Part shown: piece by piece, positions 20,536 through 31,727 of the stretch
Numbering within the stretch: the stretch's first letter is position 1
How the letters are laid out: each line of letters begins with the position of its first letter
Source: Emiliania huxleyi CCMP1516
Lineage: Eukaryota > Haptophyta > Isochrysidales > Noelaerhabdaceae
NCBI RefSeq assembly: GCF_000372725.1
Contig: NW_005200543.1
Coordinates: forward strand, 147,055 to 211,054
Length of the DNA: 64,000 bases
Reading direction: 5' to 3'
Notes under the pieces: model-generated
Told to the model about the DNA's origin: nothing
Seen by the model: only the letters and a program-made list of their open reading frames with translations
Databases searched by the model: none
Translations under genes and position numbers: made by a program

Positions 20536-22720
20536 ATGAACTCGTCCCGCTGCCCCATCTCCCTCTGCGACATCTCTCCCAGCGCCTGCCAGTCTGAGGT
20601 CACGCCCAGCGAGGCCTTTGCGCTCCTCGCGCTGATGGTGCTCCCGGTCGCGGTTGCGTGGCTCGCGCCGCTCTTCGGCGCCCGCTGCGTGCCATGCAGC
20701 GAGCGGAGGGACGACGACGACCCGTCACTGCACGACGCGGACCCCTCTCGACGCCTCGGCCCGCGCGACTCGACCGCCCTCTCCCCGCTGCGGGCGGGTC
20801 TGGTGCCGTTCCGCGAGCGAGTCGACCCGCCAATGTTCCTGTGCGGGATCGGCGCATGCCCGCTCGACTGCGGCTCGACGGGGCTGCTGGCGGTGGTGCT
20901 GGCGATGGTGGTTGGCGTGTACGTCATCTTCTTCGGCCTGCTCTTTGGCGCCGCCGACGCGGGCGGGCTCGACTCTGCGCACGAGGCGATGCCGTGCGAC
21001 GGCGGGCTCGGCGCGTGCCGCACCATATCCTGCATCTGCGGCAACGTCATCCCCGAGGGGTACGTCTTCATGTTCACCTGCCTCTTCCTCACCTCCGCCG
21101 TCCTCGTGCAGCGCTTCTCCGCCATGGGGCACCGCCACCGGCGCCGACACCTCCACGTCGAGAGCGGTCCTCGTAGCACAGAGTGAAGACTCAACTGCTG
21201 CGATGGTCTGACAGGCCGCAGCACCTCTGCGTCAAGAGCGTCCTCGTCGCCGGCTCGCTGCTGCTGCTCCTCACCGCCATCTTCCCCGAGCGGTACGACG
21301 CCGACGGGCAGCTGCTCTCGCAGAGCCTCGAGGCCCTCCGCGGCTATCTCGACTATATCTCGGCTGCATCTCGGCTACATCTCGGCTACATCTCGGCTAC
21401 ATCTCGGCTGTATCTCGGAGAGCGAGGAGAGCTCCTTGCCGCCTCGAGAGCTGTATTCGGCTGTATATAGCTGTATTCGGCTGCATTCGCTTCCCCCGTA
21501 TTCACGCGGTGCTCCGAAGACTCTGCACACTCCCGGATCCCCGCCCCGAGGTTGGCGTCTTCCACCTACGTAGGTCCTCCACCTGCTCGGTGTGATGGGC
21601 TCGGGAACGCTGCTCATGTTTGTCCCCTACGGCTGGTTCGTCGTCTACTGGCGCACCCACCGCGAGGAGGCGCCGGTACGTAGAAGGTTCCTAGACGGCT
21701 CCTAGACGGTTCCTCGTCTACTGGCGCACCCAACGCGAGGGGGTGCCGGTGCTCCCCGTATGCATCTTTCCTGTCTCGCCATGTCTACCTCCCGATCCCC
21801 GCGTCTCCCCGCGTCTCCCCACACCTCCCCACACCTCCCCACACCTCCCCACACCTCCCCACACCTCCCCACACCTCCCCACACCTCCCCACACCTCCGC
21901 TCTGCGGGATGGTCCATGACTCGTCCAGTGCGCCGCAGGTGCCGCTCCGCTCCGTCGCCGCCCGCTCCTGCCTCGTCTGCATGGCCCTCGCACTTGGCGT
22001 GTCGATGCAAGTGTTCGGCTCCGCCGTCGCCGACGCGCCGACCAACTTGTGCGCCTACCAGCCAGACGCCGCCTCGTGCGAGGCCTTCCCCGCCCTGCCG
22101 GACGCGCAGTGGTAGTGCTCACCCTGGCCGCTACGATCACTCTTACGAGCGTGATGCCACGCCTTCCCCACGCTGCCTCTCGCGCACTCGTGACGGCGAC
22201 GGCGGGGGGTCTCATCATGAGTGTGATGCCAGGCTTTCCCCGCCTTGCCGGACGCGCAGTGCCGCCTGCTCGAGGCGTGCGCCGCCTCGTGCGGCGGCGA
22301 GCGGCCCTGCCCCTGCGACGGCGGCCTGCTGCCGAACTACCGCTGCCGCTGGTCCAACGCCACGTCGGACACCATCACGGCGATGCTCGCGCCCGAGCAA
22401 GACATGAGAGATCGCATCTCTTATTGCTCGATGTCGTCTGTTAGGCGATCCTCGCGCCCGAGTCGTTCCGGCGAGAGAAGCGTCTGGGCCCGCGCTGCGT
22501 CAAGGCGGAGTGCCCTCTCTACAAGTACGCCCGCGGCGTCGCGCTCGAGTTCGGCGTCCTCCTCCTCATCCTCTGCTACGTCGCCACGTACGCGCTGCAC
22601 GACGTCGCGCGCTTGCTCGGCCGCCCGCCCAAGCAGCCGCCGCCGCCGCCGCCGCTGGACGCGTCTCTGCTGAGGGTGCACGGGGAGGCAGCTGGCGCTG
22701 CCGGAGGCCCCGCCCGCTGA
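20536..22720 (+). CDS. Multi-pass membrane protein, Frag1/DRAM-like
   Basis: Six exons: 20536-21140, 21215-21332, 21574-21675, 21939-22082, 22233-22379, 22445-22720; 463 residues. About seven hydrophobic segments are visible, including LALMVLPVAVAWLAPLFG, LLAVVLAMVVGVYVIFFGLL, VFMFTCLFLTSAVLV, VLVAGSLLLLLTAI, MGSGTLLMFVPYGWFVVYW, CLVCMALALGVSMQVFG and ALEFGVLLLILCYVATYAL. The pattern PEGYVFMFTCLFLTSAVL followed by HLLGVMGSG recalls the Frag1/DRAM/Sfk1 family of membrane proteins; that assignment is tentative. A Cys-rich loop (CRLLEACAASCGG) lies between the last helices. Introns 1, 2, 4 and 5 are GC-AG; intron 4 starts with a 29-base near copy (2 mismatches) of the exon 5 start. Intron 3 holds eleven CTCCCCACAC decamers. 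Confidence 0.75.
21676..21938 (+). repeat. Intron with decamer array (CTCCCCACAC)n
   Basis: GT-AG intron 3 of the membrane-protein gene. It contains a partial copy of the end of exon 3 (TCGTCTACTGGCGCACCCA) and then about eleven tandem decamers at 21800-21897. Confidence 0.85.
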
Positions 22721-22768
22721 AATTAGCTGCGCCGGGAGGTCCGATGACGAGGAGGTGTATCTCTACTG

Positions 22769-22788
22769 ACCCCCCCCCCCCCCCCCCA
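22769..22788 (+). repeat. Poly-C tract
   Basis: About 20 consecutive C just after the membrane-protein stop codon, in the presumed 3'UTR. Confidence 0.85.
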
Positions 22789-23217
22789 CGATAGAACCAA
22801 GCCTGAAAAAATGAATAAAATCGCCCAACCGCCGACATTTGTCAGTGTGTCCCGCACCATGTCGGCACGTCCCCTTCGACACCCGCTCCCTTCGCGTCCA
22901 ACTCGTCCTCAATCAACATGCTCTCGTTCTCGCTCCATGGCGCCCGTCCCCGGCGGCGACAAGAACCGATGCGTGCGTGCTGCCCACATACTCTCTCTGC
23001 CCCTCTGCCCTGCCCTTGCACGGCATGCGCCGGCGACAAGAAAGCGTCTGCGCGTGCGTCTCTCTGCCCACATGCGCTCTCTCTGCTCGCCTTCGCCCCG
23101 CGCGTCGCGACACCACTCTCGCAACCCCACGCGCGCCGCCCGCGCTCCCACTCTGCCCCGCAACCCTGAAGCGCGCCGCCCGCCCGCGCCCTCTGACCGA
23201 CTGCTCTGCGGCCGCAG

Positions 23218-23700
23218 TACGATATGTTCGAGCACAAGTGCTACTGCGAGCTCACGGAGCAAGCGTGCGCGGACAAGCACCACATCAACATCTGGACCGA
23301 GACGTGCGTCAACCCGTGCACCAGCGATGGGGACGGCGTCGGCTGCTACAACCAGGCCGGCGACCACAAGTGAGCATCGCCCGGCCAAACCGACGCCGCC
23401 CCGCCCGCCCCCTCCCGCCCCCTCGGTGCTTACCGGGCCGCGCCACCCGTCCCGCGCAGGTGCGACTGTGCGCTCGCCCAGGACGAGTGCACCGCGGGCA
23501 CGTGGATCTCGGCGTGCTCGTGGTGCGTCGGGCCCATCCCGGACGGACCCGAGGGCTGCTACGACACGTCGGAGCACAAGTGCGACTGCGACATTTCCGA
23601 GGCCGACTGCAAGATCCCGCACGTCTGGACTGAGGGCTGCGCCTCGTGCTCCTCGTCGAGCGCCCGCACGCCCGCCGTCGGCCTCGCCGCGATTCGCTAA
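23218..23700 (+). CDS. Cys-rich repeat protein, 3' exons
   Basis: Two exons, 23218-23369 and 23460-23700, joined over a GT-AG intron in phase 2. They encode three copies of a Cys module of about 35-45 residues: EHKCYCELTEQACADK..WTETC..PC, DHKCDCALAQDECTAG..ISACSWC, and EHKCDCDISEADC..WTEGCASC, then a short tail. The pattern suggests a secreted or extracellular disulphide-bonded protein. The frame opens right after a CCGCAG acceptor, so at least one 5' exon, presumably with a signal peptide, lies upstream in 22840-23217 but cannot be placed. A second Cys-rich gene of a different pattern is at 36620. Confidence 0.6.
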
Positions 23701-24511
23701 GTGCAGCCCCTTGGCCCAGCCCGGCGCGGCCAAGCCCTGTAGCCTGCGGCTCGGCGCGCTGCTCACAGCGCGGCCCAGCACTGTAGCCTGTGGCTCGTCT
23801 CGCCGGCGCCCAGCATGCCGCTTACCTTTGCGACTGCGCGAGCCAAGAGCCCCTTCCCGGTTTTGTGCTCCCGTTGCTCGGGATGTTTTGGCGGTGGGTG
23901 GAGGGGTGTCCGCGCGGTCGTCGTGTGGCGCGTAGTCTAAGCGTACGGCTTAAGGGTTGATGAGGATGGAAGCGTTCGATCATCGTTGAGAAAGCGAAAC
24001 CTCGACGCGAGTCGCGAGACGGAGAGCGAGAGGCAGTCGCAGTGGGACTCCCACGAGCCACGTCCCAGCACCCAGGCTCCCACTTCCAGACGTTCCAGAC
24101 GTGCGCAGGCAGCTCCCCCCACAGCTGCGCGAGAGGGCGAGCGGCCGGCACGCGGCAGCGGGCAGGTGCTCTCCACGAGCACCACCACCAGGTGAGCAGT
24201 GAGCAGCAGCAGGACCTGCAAGATCCTGCAAGTGTTCTCTCTAGTCTCTTCTCTTCTCGATCTCGTTCTCCGTCTTCACAGGATTCGGGCAGCAGCAATT
24301 CGGACGAGTAGGAAAGCGGATTTCAGCCTCAAAAAGGAAAAGCAGAAAACACGCCGAAATGGAACGTATGATAGTCGGAGGGATATGACTTTTATGATCA
24401 GCGCCTGCACAGTGCGCACTTGTGACTTGAAAGCTCTCGTCTCTCCCCGGACCAGCCTCGGGCTGTGCTCGGACCAGCCTCGGGCTGTGCTTCCCCGCCC
24501 GCGGTGCTCTC
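23701..24511. other. Spacer
   Basis: No gene supported. There is a CTGTAGCCTG(C/T)GGCTCG doublet near 23738-23795 and CT-rich sequence near 24235-24275. Short chance frames on both strands. Confidence 0.4.
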
Positions 24512-24898
24512 TCACCCGACCGCGCGCTGGACCGCCGGCCCGGCCAGGAACCGGACTCCCCCGTTCGGGGGAAGGCTCGGCTGCCGCGGCCCGCAAGGCT
24601 GGCACATGCCCAAATCGGGCACCTCCTTCGCGGCGGCCTCGATGTTTGCCCTCCGCTCCGCCTCCTCCGCCGCCAGCGCGGCCGCCGCCCGCGCGTACGC
24701 GCGAGGGCTTCCCACAAGGAAGGCACGCTCGGCGGAGGTTGCGACGGCGCTCCAGTGGCGCCGCCGCAGGCTCTTGATCCTCCGCTCGAGACGCCTGTAC
24801 CGCGCATCGCCCGCCTATTCAGAGCGTCCGGCTCGTGCGCCGCCCAGCGCCTGGCTTCGGCAGCGCGCCTCGCCCGCCTTGGTCCCGATGGAGGCCAT
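24512..24898 (-). CDS. Small basic, Ala/Arg-rich hypothetical protein
   Basis: Exon 1 (24898-24878) encodes MASIGTK and a GC-AG intron (24815-24877) joins it to exon 2 (24814-24512); 107 residues. Exon 2 reads AGDARYRRLERRIKSLRRRH and continues with AAAALAAEEAERRANIEAAA, a likely amphipathic helix, and ends with CQPCGPRQPS near the C-terminus. The intron begins GCGGGCGAGGCGCG and exon 2 begins GCGGGCGATGCGCG, the direct-repeat arrangement typical here, which supports the join. No family recognised. Confidence 0.5.
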
Positions 24899-25080
24899 GA
24901 CGCGCGCCACCAGCGAGCGGCGCCGGCGGGGCGGGCGCGGTAGCGCAGCCGGCGTACCCCGCCACCTACCGTACACACCGCTGTATGGCATGGGTGCTGG
25001 TGTACCACCATGCGCGCGACTATGTGGCACAGGTGCTGGTGTACTACCACAGAGACTGCTATGGTGTAGCTACCATCACA

Positions 25081-26316
25081 CTACTTGGCATAGCTGCTAA
25101 TGCACCTTCCCGACCCGGGGGCATCGCCCGGGGCACCGCTCGGCTCGGACAGCGAAGAGGAGGCTCCAAGGGGCGCTCCGCCGCTGCCGCCGCCGACCCG
25201 CCGCCGCTTGGCTTGCCTGCGCGCGGGCGCGCCCCCCCGCGCCCCGCCCTCCCCCGCCCCGCCCTCCTCGGAAGAGGCGTCGCTGGAGGAGGAGCGCGCG
25301 CCGCTGCCCGCCCCTGCGCCGCCGCCGCCGCCGACGCCCTCGCCGCTGTCGGTGGCGGCGTCGCTGTCGGCGTCTTCGAGGCCCATCACGGCGCTGCCTG
25401 CAGACACGGCTCCGAGAGGGGTTCAGAGAAGGGCCCATGCCGTCGCTCCCCCTCCCCCCTCTCGGCCGCTGCCCGAAGCGACTGCGCGCGCGGCGATCGT
25501 GCCGAGCGGCGCCGCGCTCGCTGCTGCGGCCGGTGGCGCGGCGCGGGCGGCGCGGTCGGCGGTGGGCGCGTAGAGAGCGGGGTCGCGCTTGGAGCCCGCC
25601 GCGATCGAGTCGATGACAAAGTCTGCCGCGGACGGGAAGCTGTTGGGTGAGCGAGAGGGGGGCAGGGAGGGCGAGGGCGAGGCAGCAGGCGGGCGGCGGG
25701 AGCGGCAGAGGCGTGACCAGCTCTGGAGGAAGTGTGGGCCCGTCTCGGCTAGCCTCGGGCCGGGAGAGACGATCGGCGTGCGGAACTTGCCCCTCGCCTT
25801 GCGGACTGCCTGCGTGTTGCGCTTGACGGCGCGGGCGCTCGCGACGAGCAGGTCGACCCGCTTGTGTACCGTGTTGCTCACCACGCCTCCCGCAGCGCGG
25901 ATCGACTTTGCAAGCTCCGCCTGGCCGACGCCCGACTCGTCGCCGCCCGCGCTCAGGGCGAGGGTCAGGCCGGCGAGCGCTCTGCTGGACGACGCGGCCG
26001 CTCCGGAGGCCGCGGCCGCTCCAGCGCTGGCTGCGGCGGCGGCACCGGCTCCCGCCTCTGCGGCAGCCCGGCCGAGCTCACCGAGGAGGACCCGCTCCTT
26101 GGCCTCGTCCAGCGAGCCCGCCTTGCGCTCGAGAAAAGACGCGATGGCCTCGACCTTGTTGGGCGTCACGATCTTCCCGCCCGGCCACGCCATCGAGCGC
26201 TTTGGCAGCGGCGGCGGCGGCTCCCTCGCCGCGGCCTCGAAGCGGCGCCGGCGCTCCTCGGCCTTGGCTCGCTGGGACTCGAGGAAGGACGCGTCGACGC
26301 TGATGTCGCGAGACAT
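25081..26316 (-). CDS. BRCT-domain protein
   Basis: ATG at 26316 (MSRDISVDASFLESQRAKAE). A BRCT domain, the phosphopeptide-binding module of DNA repair and checkpoint proteins, is visible: ELAKSIRAAGGVVSNTVHKR, then VDLLVASARAVKRNTQAVRK, then after an intron ADFVIDSIAAG. The N-terminal exon is open to about 25780; a second exon spans about 25660-25440, and the last lies in 25405-25081, coding an acidic Ser/Asp-rich stretch (LEDADSDAATDSGEG) and a probable nuclear signal (RRQAKRRRV). Neither junction could be fixed: the first lies near KFRTPIVS, where several donor choices exist (a GCAAGT site among them), the second near 25440-25400. Nuclear function is inferred. Confidence 0.6.
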
Positions 26317-26434
26317 GAGAGCAGGTGGAGAGAGCGTGCGGCAGCCACAGGACTGAAAGAACGAACGCGGAACATGACGCGGAAGGCACGACGGCACCGC
26401 CTCTTCACAGCCTTGTTACCTGTATTGACATTTA

Positions 26435-26715
26435 ATACGTCCTATCGCGCTATGCGCTGGTCTGTGAGAGGTTGAGGTGCGAGCCCTGGAGGCCCTGGGG
26501 ATGGGGTGAGACTACCCGCGGGCCTAGAAGGCCCGCGCGCAGGGGGGTGGGGCATTGAGACCGGCCATGAATGAGTGCGCGACACGCATGTTGCGAGCAG
26601 CGTTGTTGATGTTTTGCGCGTCGCCACAGACGGCGGCGCGCGAGAGCTGTTGCGAGTGGTGCTGGGCGAAGCCCCGGGCGCTGCCGGAGGCTGTGCCGTA
26701 GTCGGTGCGGTCGAC
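26435..26715 (-). repeat. Dispersed repeat C, copy 2
   Basis: Reverse-oriented match of 19785-20050, inserted between the 3' end of the kelch gene and the 5' end of the BRCT gene. The coding-like fragment is the same as in copy 1 with few substitutions. Confidence 0.7.
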
Positions 26716-26872
26716 GGCGCTCGGGCTGCCGACCTCTTTGGCGAAGTTGAAGATGATTCTCTTGGTCGGCGGCGCAATTTTGCCGTTCACACAAAAACAC
26801 AACCCCGGCCCAAGACGCACAATCTCTTCACAGTCCTTGCTTTCCTCTCCGCCCTCCACCATCCAGAGAACC

Positions 26873-28047
26873 CTACGCCACGGTGATGCCATGAAAAGAT
26901 CGTGCGGTCGTCAACGGCGCAGCCACCTCCCACGCGTTCGTCGCGGGATCGTATCGCTCAAGCGAGCTGAGGGCCTCCCACGCATCCTCCTCCCACGCAT
27001 CCTCGTCCTCCTCGCCCCTGCCGCCCACAGCGTACAACTTGCCTTCCAGCGCCGCCACCCCGGCCCCGAAGCGAGCCAGCGTCAGCGGCGCCACCGCCTC
27101 CCACGCATCCAGCGCCGGGTCGTACCGCTCCACCGAGCTGAGATGGTCACCGTCGTACCCGCCCACAGCGTACAGCTTGCCGTCGAGCACCGCCACGGCG
27201 TGAGCCTCGCGTGGCGTCGCCATCGGCGCCACCGCCTCCCAAGCATTGGCAGGGTCGTACCGCTCGACCGAGCTGAGGGGGCCGTTGTCGTACCCGCCCA
27301 CAGCGTACAGGTTGCCGTCCAGCACCGCCACAGCGTGATCATTCCGCGCCTCCGCCATCGGCGCCACCGCCTCCCACGCATCCAGCGCCGGGTCATACCG
27401 CTCCACCGAGCTGAGGACGTCGTCGTCGTCGTTGCAGCCTCCCACGGCGTACAGCTTGCCATCGAGCACCGCCACGTCGTGAGCCTCGCGTGGCGTCGAC
27501 ATCGGCGCCACCGCCTCCCACACATTCGAAGCCAGGTCGTACCGCTCGACCGAGTTGGAAGGTGATTCGTCAGCCTCATTCGCTCCGCCCACCGCGTAGA
27601 GCTTGCCGTCGAGCACCGCCGTGCTTGCATACCGTGCCGTCGGCATCGGTGCCACAGCCTCCTCCTCCCACGCATTTGTGGACGGGTCGTACCGCTCCAG
27701 CGAGTTGAGGAATCCGCCATACCTGCCATAGTCGCGGCCGCCGATCACGAGCAGGCGCGGCCTCTCGCGCTTCGCGAGCGTCTCCTTCCAGCCGCGGCGC
27801 CACGCGCGGCACGTCCCCTTGGCGGCGTGCTCCTTGGTCCGCAGCTGGGCGAGGATGTGCGGGGCGAGGTCCGGCGAGAGGAGGACCTCGGAGAGCACCC
27901 ACTCGGGCTGCTCCACGAGCCGTGCGGCGTGCTCCTCCGCCACGCGCAGCGCGGCGTCGCTCGCGCCCGCCTGCGCCTCGATGACGGCGCACAGCTGCTC
28001 TGGGGCGAGAGGCCCGAGAGGCGGGCGCCGATGCGGTGGGAGGCCAT
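26873..28047 (-). CDS. Kelch-repeat protein with F-box-like N-terminus
   Basis: Kelch beta-propeller protein, probably a substrate adaptor or binding scaffold. Six to seven repeats of about 48 residues are seen, each with Y-A-V-G-G (KLYAVGG), SVERYDP and AWEAVAPM signatures; stop at 26873. The frame is open from about 28010. The N-terminal part (LRTKEHAAKGTCRAWRRGWK) looks like an F-box-type helix region. The only plausible start, ATG at 28047 (MASHRIGARLSGLSP), is in another frame: compared with the related fragment at 14558, two extra bases near 28008 shift it. Correcting for that, the frame would continue PEQLCAVIEAQAG into the kelch part. So this is either a frameshifted gene, a sequence error, or it starts at another codon such as GTG 27943. 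Confidence 0.8.
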
Positions 28048-29277
28048 CGGTGTGGCGTCAAGGCGCGCGGTGTGGCCCGAGGGGGCCGCCCCCGAGGCCC
28101 CGCTCCAGGAGATGTGGCGGCCGGCACCGCCACCAGGCCCGCCCCCACCATCACCGCCTCCGCCCCCGCAGCTGGAGCGACTGCCGAGTCGAGAGACGGT
28201 GATTGATTGATGGGAAGGCGAAACACAGTCCGACCAACGACTGGGACACCAACGCGGTATGGGTGGACGCTAGACGGGCGATGACGGTCACACAGGAGCG
28301 ACACACAGAACCACAAGACAAGACACTCAGCCAAACTGACTGCCACACATCCTGAGCGAACTTCCCTAGTCACCCGCGGCCGGACTCCATCCGGCACGCG
28401 TCGCTGGGCGCTCAGAGCTGCGTCCCCTGCTCGCCACCCCAACGCCCAAGGCGCCCGAGCGAACGACAGGCGGCACGCGAAGACTGGTTGCAATCCCGCC
28501 GACCGCCAGGCCGCGGGATGATGCGTGCGTGGTCATGTAGTGGGTCTCGGAAGCTCCCCTCTCGGGCTAGGAGCCAGCCCCTCTCCCTTGCCCTCGGAAC
28601 AGTGTGTCCGAGTCGAGGCGTGTGCTTGCCGGTCGACGGCCGCGCGCGGTTGGCATTGTAACGAAGGTTGCGCGCGGCCGCGGCGCGCCCGCCATGGCTT
28701 GGCGCGGCGCGCCTACCAGCGGCAATTGTCGAGGCACGGGAACGCTTACCCGGGGTCATCCTCTGAGCCTGGTCATCGGCGCCGCGATGCCACGGCGGCG
28801 CATTCGACGTCGTCGGCGCGCTGCCCCGCGGTGAGCCCCGCCGCACGTGGCGACGGCCGCAGGTTGGCCCGGTGCAGCGCGCCCTGGCCGCAGACTGAAG
28901 AGCGGCCACGAGGGGTGTGTGATGTGCGGTGCGGGGTGTGAGGGGGCAGCGTCTTTGTGTGTGTGCGCGCGCGCGCCGCTGCTGGGAAAGAGCGGGGCCC
29001 TCGGGGTACGCCTCGCCCGGCCCCCTCCGAGGGGGTCGTGATCTGTCGGGGATTAAACTGAGGGATAGGGGCGGGGATCCTCCCTCTTCCCGCCGTCGAT
29101 GCCGGGGCTCAACCAATCCGGAGAGGTCATTACCATTCCTCCATACATCCTCCCAGCTTCATCGGCGGGCGCCTGGGAGTGTGTCGTCAACTGGCCGGTG
29201 GTAGACGGGCCGCGAAGCATACCATACCCCGGAAAAAGTTGGAACCCTGCGCTACGGCCCGCCGCGGGCCGTATTTC
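28048..29277. other. Long divergent spacer
   Basis: About 1.2 kb between the divergent kelch and P-loop genes; it should hold both promoters. A GTGTGTGTGCGCGCGCGCGC alternating tract lies near 28957. A partial copy of repeat D (AGCGGGGCCCTCGGGGTACG) is at about 28990-29035. No gene supported. Confidence 0.5.
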
Positions 29278-30796
29278 ATGAGGTCCGTCTTCGTGGCTGC
29301 CACGCGGCAGCACGTTGGAAAGTCCACCACCTCGCTCGGCCTCCTCGCCGCTCTCTCCTCCCGTGTCCCGCTCGAGTCGATCGGTGTGTCCGCCTCACAC
29401 TCCCACCGGCCTCGCCTCACGCCGTATTAGCGCCGTTGCCTCCCACCGGCCTCGCCTCACGCCGCATTAGCGCCGTTGCCTCCCACCGGCCTCGCCTCAC
29501 GCCGCACTCGGACTCCCTGACTGGGCCAGGCTACCTCAAGCCCGTCGGGCAGCAGCACGTGGAGGTGCAGGCGGCGGCGGAGGGCGCGCCGCCTCTCCGG
29601 GTTGACAAGGACTGCCGGCTCGCGAAAGAATACTTTGGGCTTCGGTGCGAGTACAAGCACATGTCGCCGGTGCTGATGCCGCGAGGCTTCACGAAGAGCT
29701 ATGTGGACGGCGAGATCGACATGGAGCGGCAGAAGCAGGCGCTGCTGCACGCCTGGGAGGCGCTGCGGGCGGCGCACCCGAACGTGGTCGTCGAGGGCAC
29801 CGGCCACATGGGGGTCGGCTCCATCGTCGGCCTCGACAACGCCGCCGTCGCGAAGCTGCTCGGCCTCGAGGTCGTCCTCGTCTGCGAAGGCGGGCTCGGC
29901 TCCGCGTTTGACGAGCTCTCGCTCAACCTCGCCGTCTGCGCCGCGCAGGGCGTCAAGGTGCTCGGCTCGATCTCGTTTCACCTCGCTCAACCCGCTACAC
30001 CGTCGGCGGCGCCTCTGCGCACAGGTGCGCTGCGTGGTGCTCAACCGCGTGCAGCCGGCGAAGGTGGAGATGATGCGCGACTACCTCGGGCGCGCGCTGG
30101 GGCGGATCGGCGTGCCGCTGGCCGGGCTCGTCCCGACGGATCCCTTCTTCGCAGCGCCGTCGAGGGGCTGTGGACGGCGCCTCTTCACACGGCTCGCCGT
30201 GAACAGGAGCCCTTCCTCGCGGCGCCGTCGATGGGCGACTTTGCGAAGCTGCTCGGCCAGCGTCTCATTTCGGGCGAGGGGCACGGTGGCTCGGCCTCCG
30301 TGGCGTGGAGCTCCTCCCTCTAAGGTGTGCATGTCTCCTCACAGGCGAGGAGCACGTGCTTCGCCACTGCGGCGGCGTGCAGTTTGTCACTTGCAGCGTG
30401 CGCCGATTCGAGGAGCGGCTGGCTGAGGGAGAGTACAGCGACCGGCTCCTGGTCGTGCATGGCTCGCGGCTGGGCATCCTGGAGGCGTGCCTGCGGCACC
30501 ACGCACAGACGGGCGAGATCCGCGGCGGAGTCATTTTCACTGGCACGCGGCACTCGTGGGCGCCGGACGAGCCCATCCTCGCGCGGCTGCGCGAGTCGCG
30601 CATCCCGACGATGCACGCGCCGCTGGAGACGACGGAGGTGGCGGAGCGGATACAAAAGTTCACCGCCAAGCTCAACGCGACGGACAGGCAGCGGACGGAG
30701 GCCGCCATCCGGCACGTGCAGGCGCACGTGGACATGGACGTCCTTCTCGGCGGGACGGCGGCGGGGGGGCTTGCCAGCCCCCGGCGAGGCGTCTGA
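29278..30796 (+). CDS. P-loop/DRTGG phosphotransacetylase-like protein
   Basis: Five exons: 29278-29383, 29530-29957, 30025-30138, 30207-30273, 30345-30796; 388 residues. The N-terminal domain is a CobQ/BioD-type P-loop ATPase: ATRQHVGKSTTSLGLL, GYLKPVG, VVVEGTGHMGVG. The C-terminal half contains a DRTGG-like domain (SDRLLVVHGSRLGILEA). This two-domain arrangement is the one seen in the N-terminal part of some bacterial phosphate acetyltransferases and stand-alone cyanobacterial homologues; the phosphotransacetylase catalytic domain itself is absent, so the role is uncertain. Intron 1 holds three near-identical 37-base units. Intron 3 could start GA (30139) or, losing three residues, GT (30130). 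Intron 4 is GC-AG with a direct repeat. Confidence 0.8.
29384..29529 (+). repeat. Intron with three tandem 37-bp units
   Basis: CTCCCACCGGCCTCGCCTCA occurs three times, separated by CGCCG(T/C)ATTAGCGCCGTTGC, inside the GT-AG intron 1 of the P-loop gene. Confidence 0.85.
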
Positions 30797-31207
30797 GTCT
30801 GCCCCCCCGCGCGCCATAACCACTTGCACTTGCATGCGATGTGCCATCACGTACCCGGGTAACACAGGGACGAGAAGGAGAGACTGCACCACGGGCCACA
30901 CGTGCGGGATCGTGGGACGTGTCATCGTGGATAGAGACTTGGAGATGTCTACAAGGTAGTAGTAAACAGGTATGTACGTGACCGTGTTGACCTGAGGTCA
31001 TCGTTCATCGATGCGCACGATGTGGGGTCTGGGGGGGACGTGCGATCTATAAAGGGGGAAGGACCCTGAGTTGACCAGGGCTTGGGTAGGGGGTGTGCGG
31101 TGCGTACCAAAATCCACGAGTGTGGGATTTCGCGCAATCGCTCGACTCTGAAAAGCTCGCCGATCCCTGCGGTGAGCGCTGTGGTCGCCGCAGACTGGCT
31201 CCGACTT

Positions 31208-31245
31208 GACGGGCGCATGGAGACGTGATGCCTCCATGCGCCCGT
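31208..31245. repeat. Inverted repeat, 15-bp arms
   Basis: GACGGGCGCATGGAG, an eight-base spacer, then CTCCATGCGCCCGTC: perfect 15-bp arms able to form a hairpin. No gene context explains it. Confidence 0.75.
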
Positions 31246-31703
31246 CGCGTCGAAATCGACATGCGAGTCGATCTTTGGCCCGCCAGAGGGATAGGCGGCT
31301 TTTGGGCGACAAACAGCGCTGCGACCGCGAAGTGGCGGTGGACATGCTCCCATGTTGCCGACGCGGCGCCGGAGTGGCCGGCGCTGCTCGCCGCGACCAC
31401 GACGGCTACTCTGATGCTCCGGGCCGACCCGTCCTACCCGACGGTGGCACTCTTCCACGTCTCGCTCACGCTGAGAAAAATTCTGAAACGGCGTGCAGCA
31501 GAGTCGCCGACGAGTTGGTCCGCGTGCCTCCTCGTGTCCTGTACCGTTCTCACACATCCATAAACTCACTTTGGCCTCACTGAAGCGATGCCTGAATCCT
31601 TAATCCTCGGATTTTAGATTAGGACGCACCGCACCCTCTAGCTTGGGCGCCAGGCCCTCCGGCTCGGCTCCAGCCAGTATTTACTCGCATAATGTGGGTA
31701 AAC

Positions 31704-31727
31704 CATAGTAGCGTATACGCTACTATG
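31704..31727. repeat. Perfect 24-bp palindrome
   Basis: CATAGTAGCGTA followed directly by its reverse complement TACGCTACTATG. It could be a protein binding site or a relic of an inverted-repeat element. Confidence 0.85.

Noticed and set aside
22909-23781. 290-residue minus frame over the Cys-rich exons
   Set aside because: Chance frame; the plus strand shows three regular Cys modules with proper splice sites.
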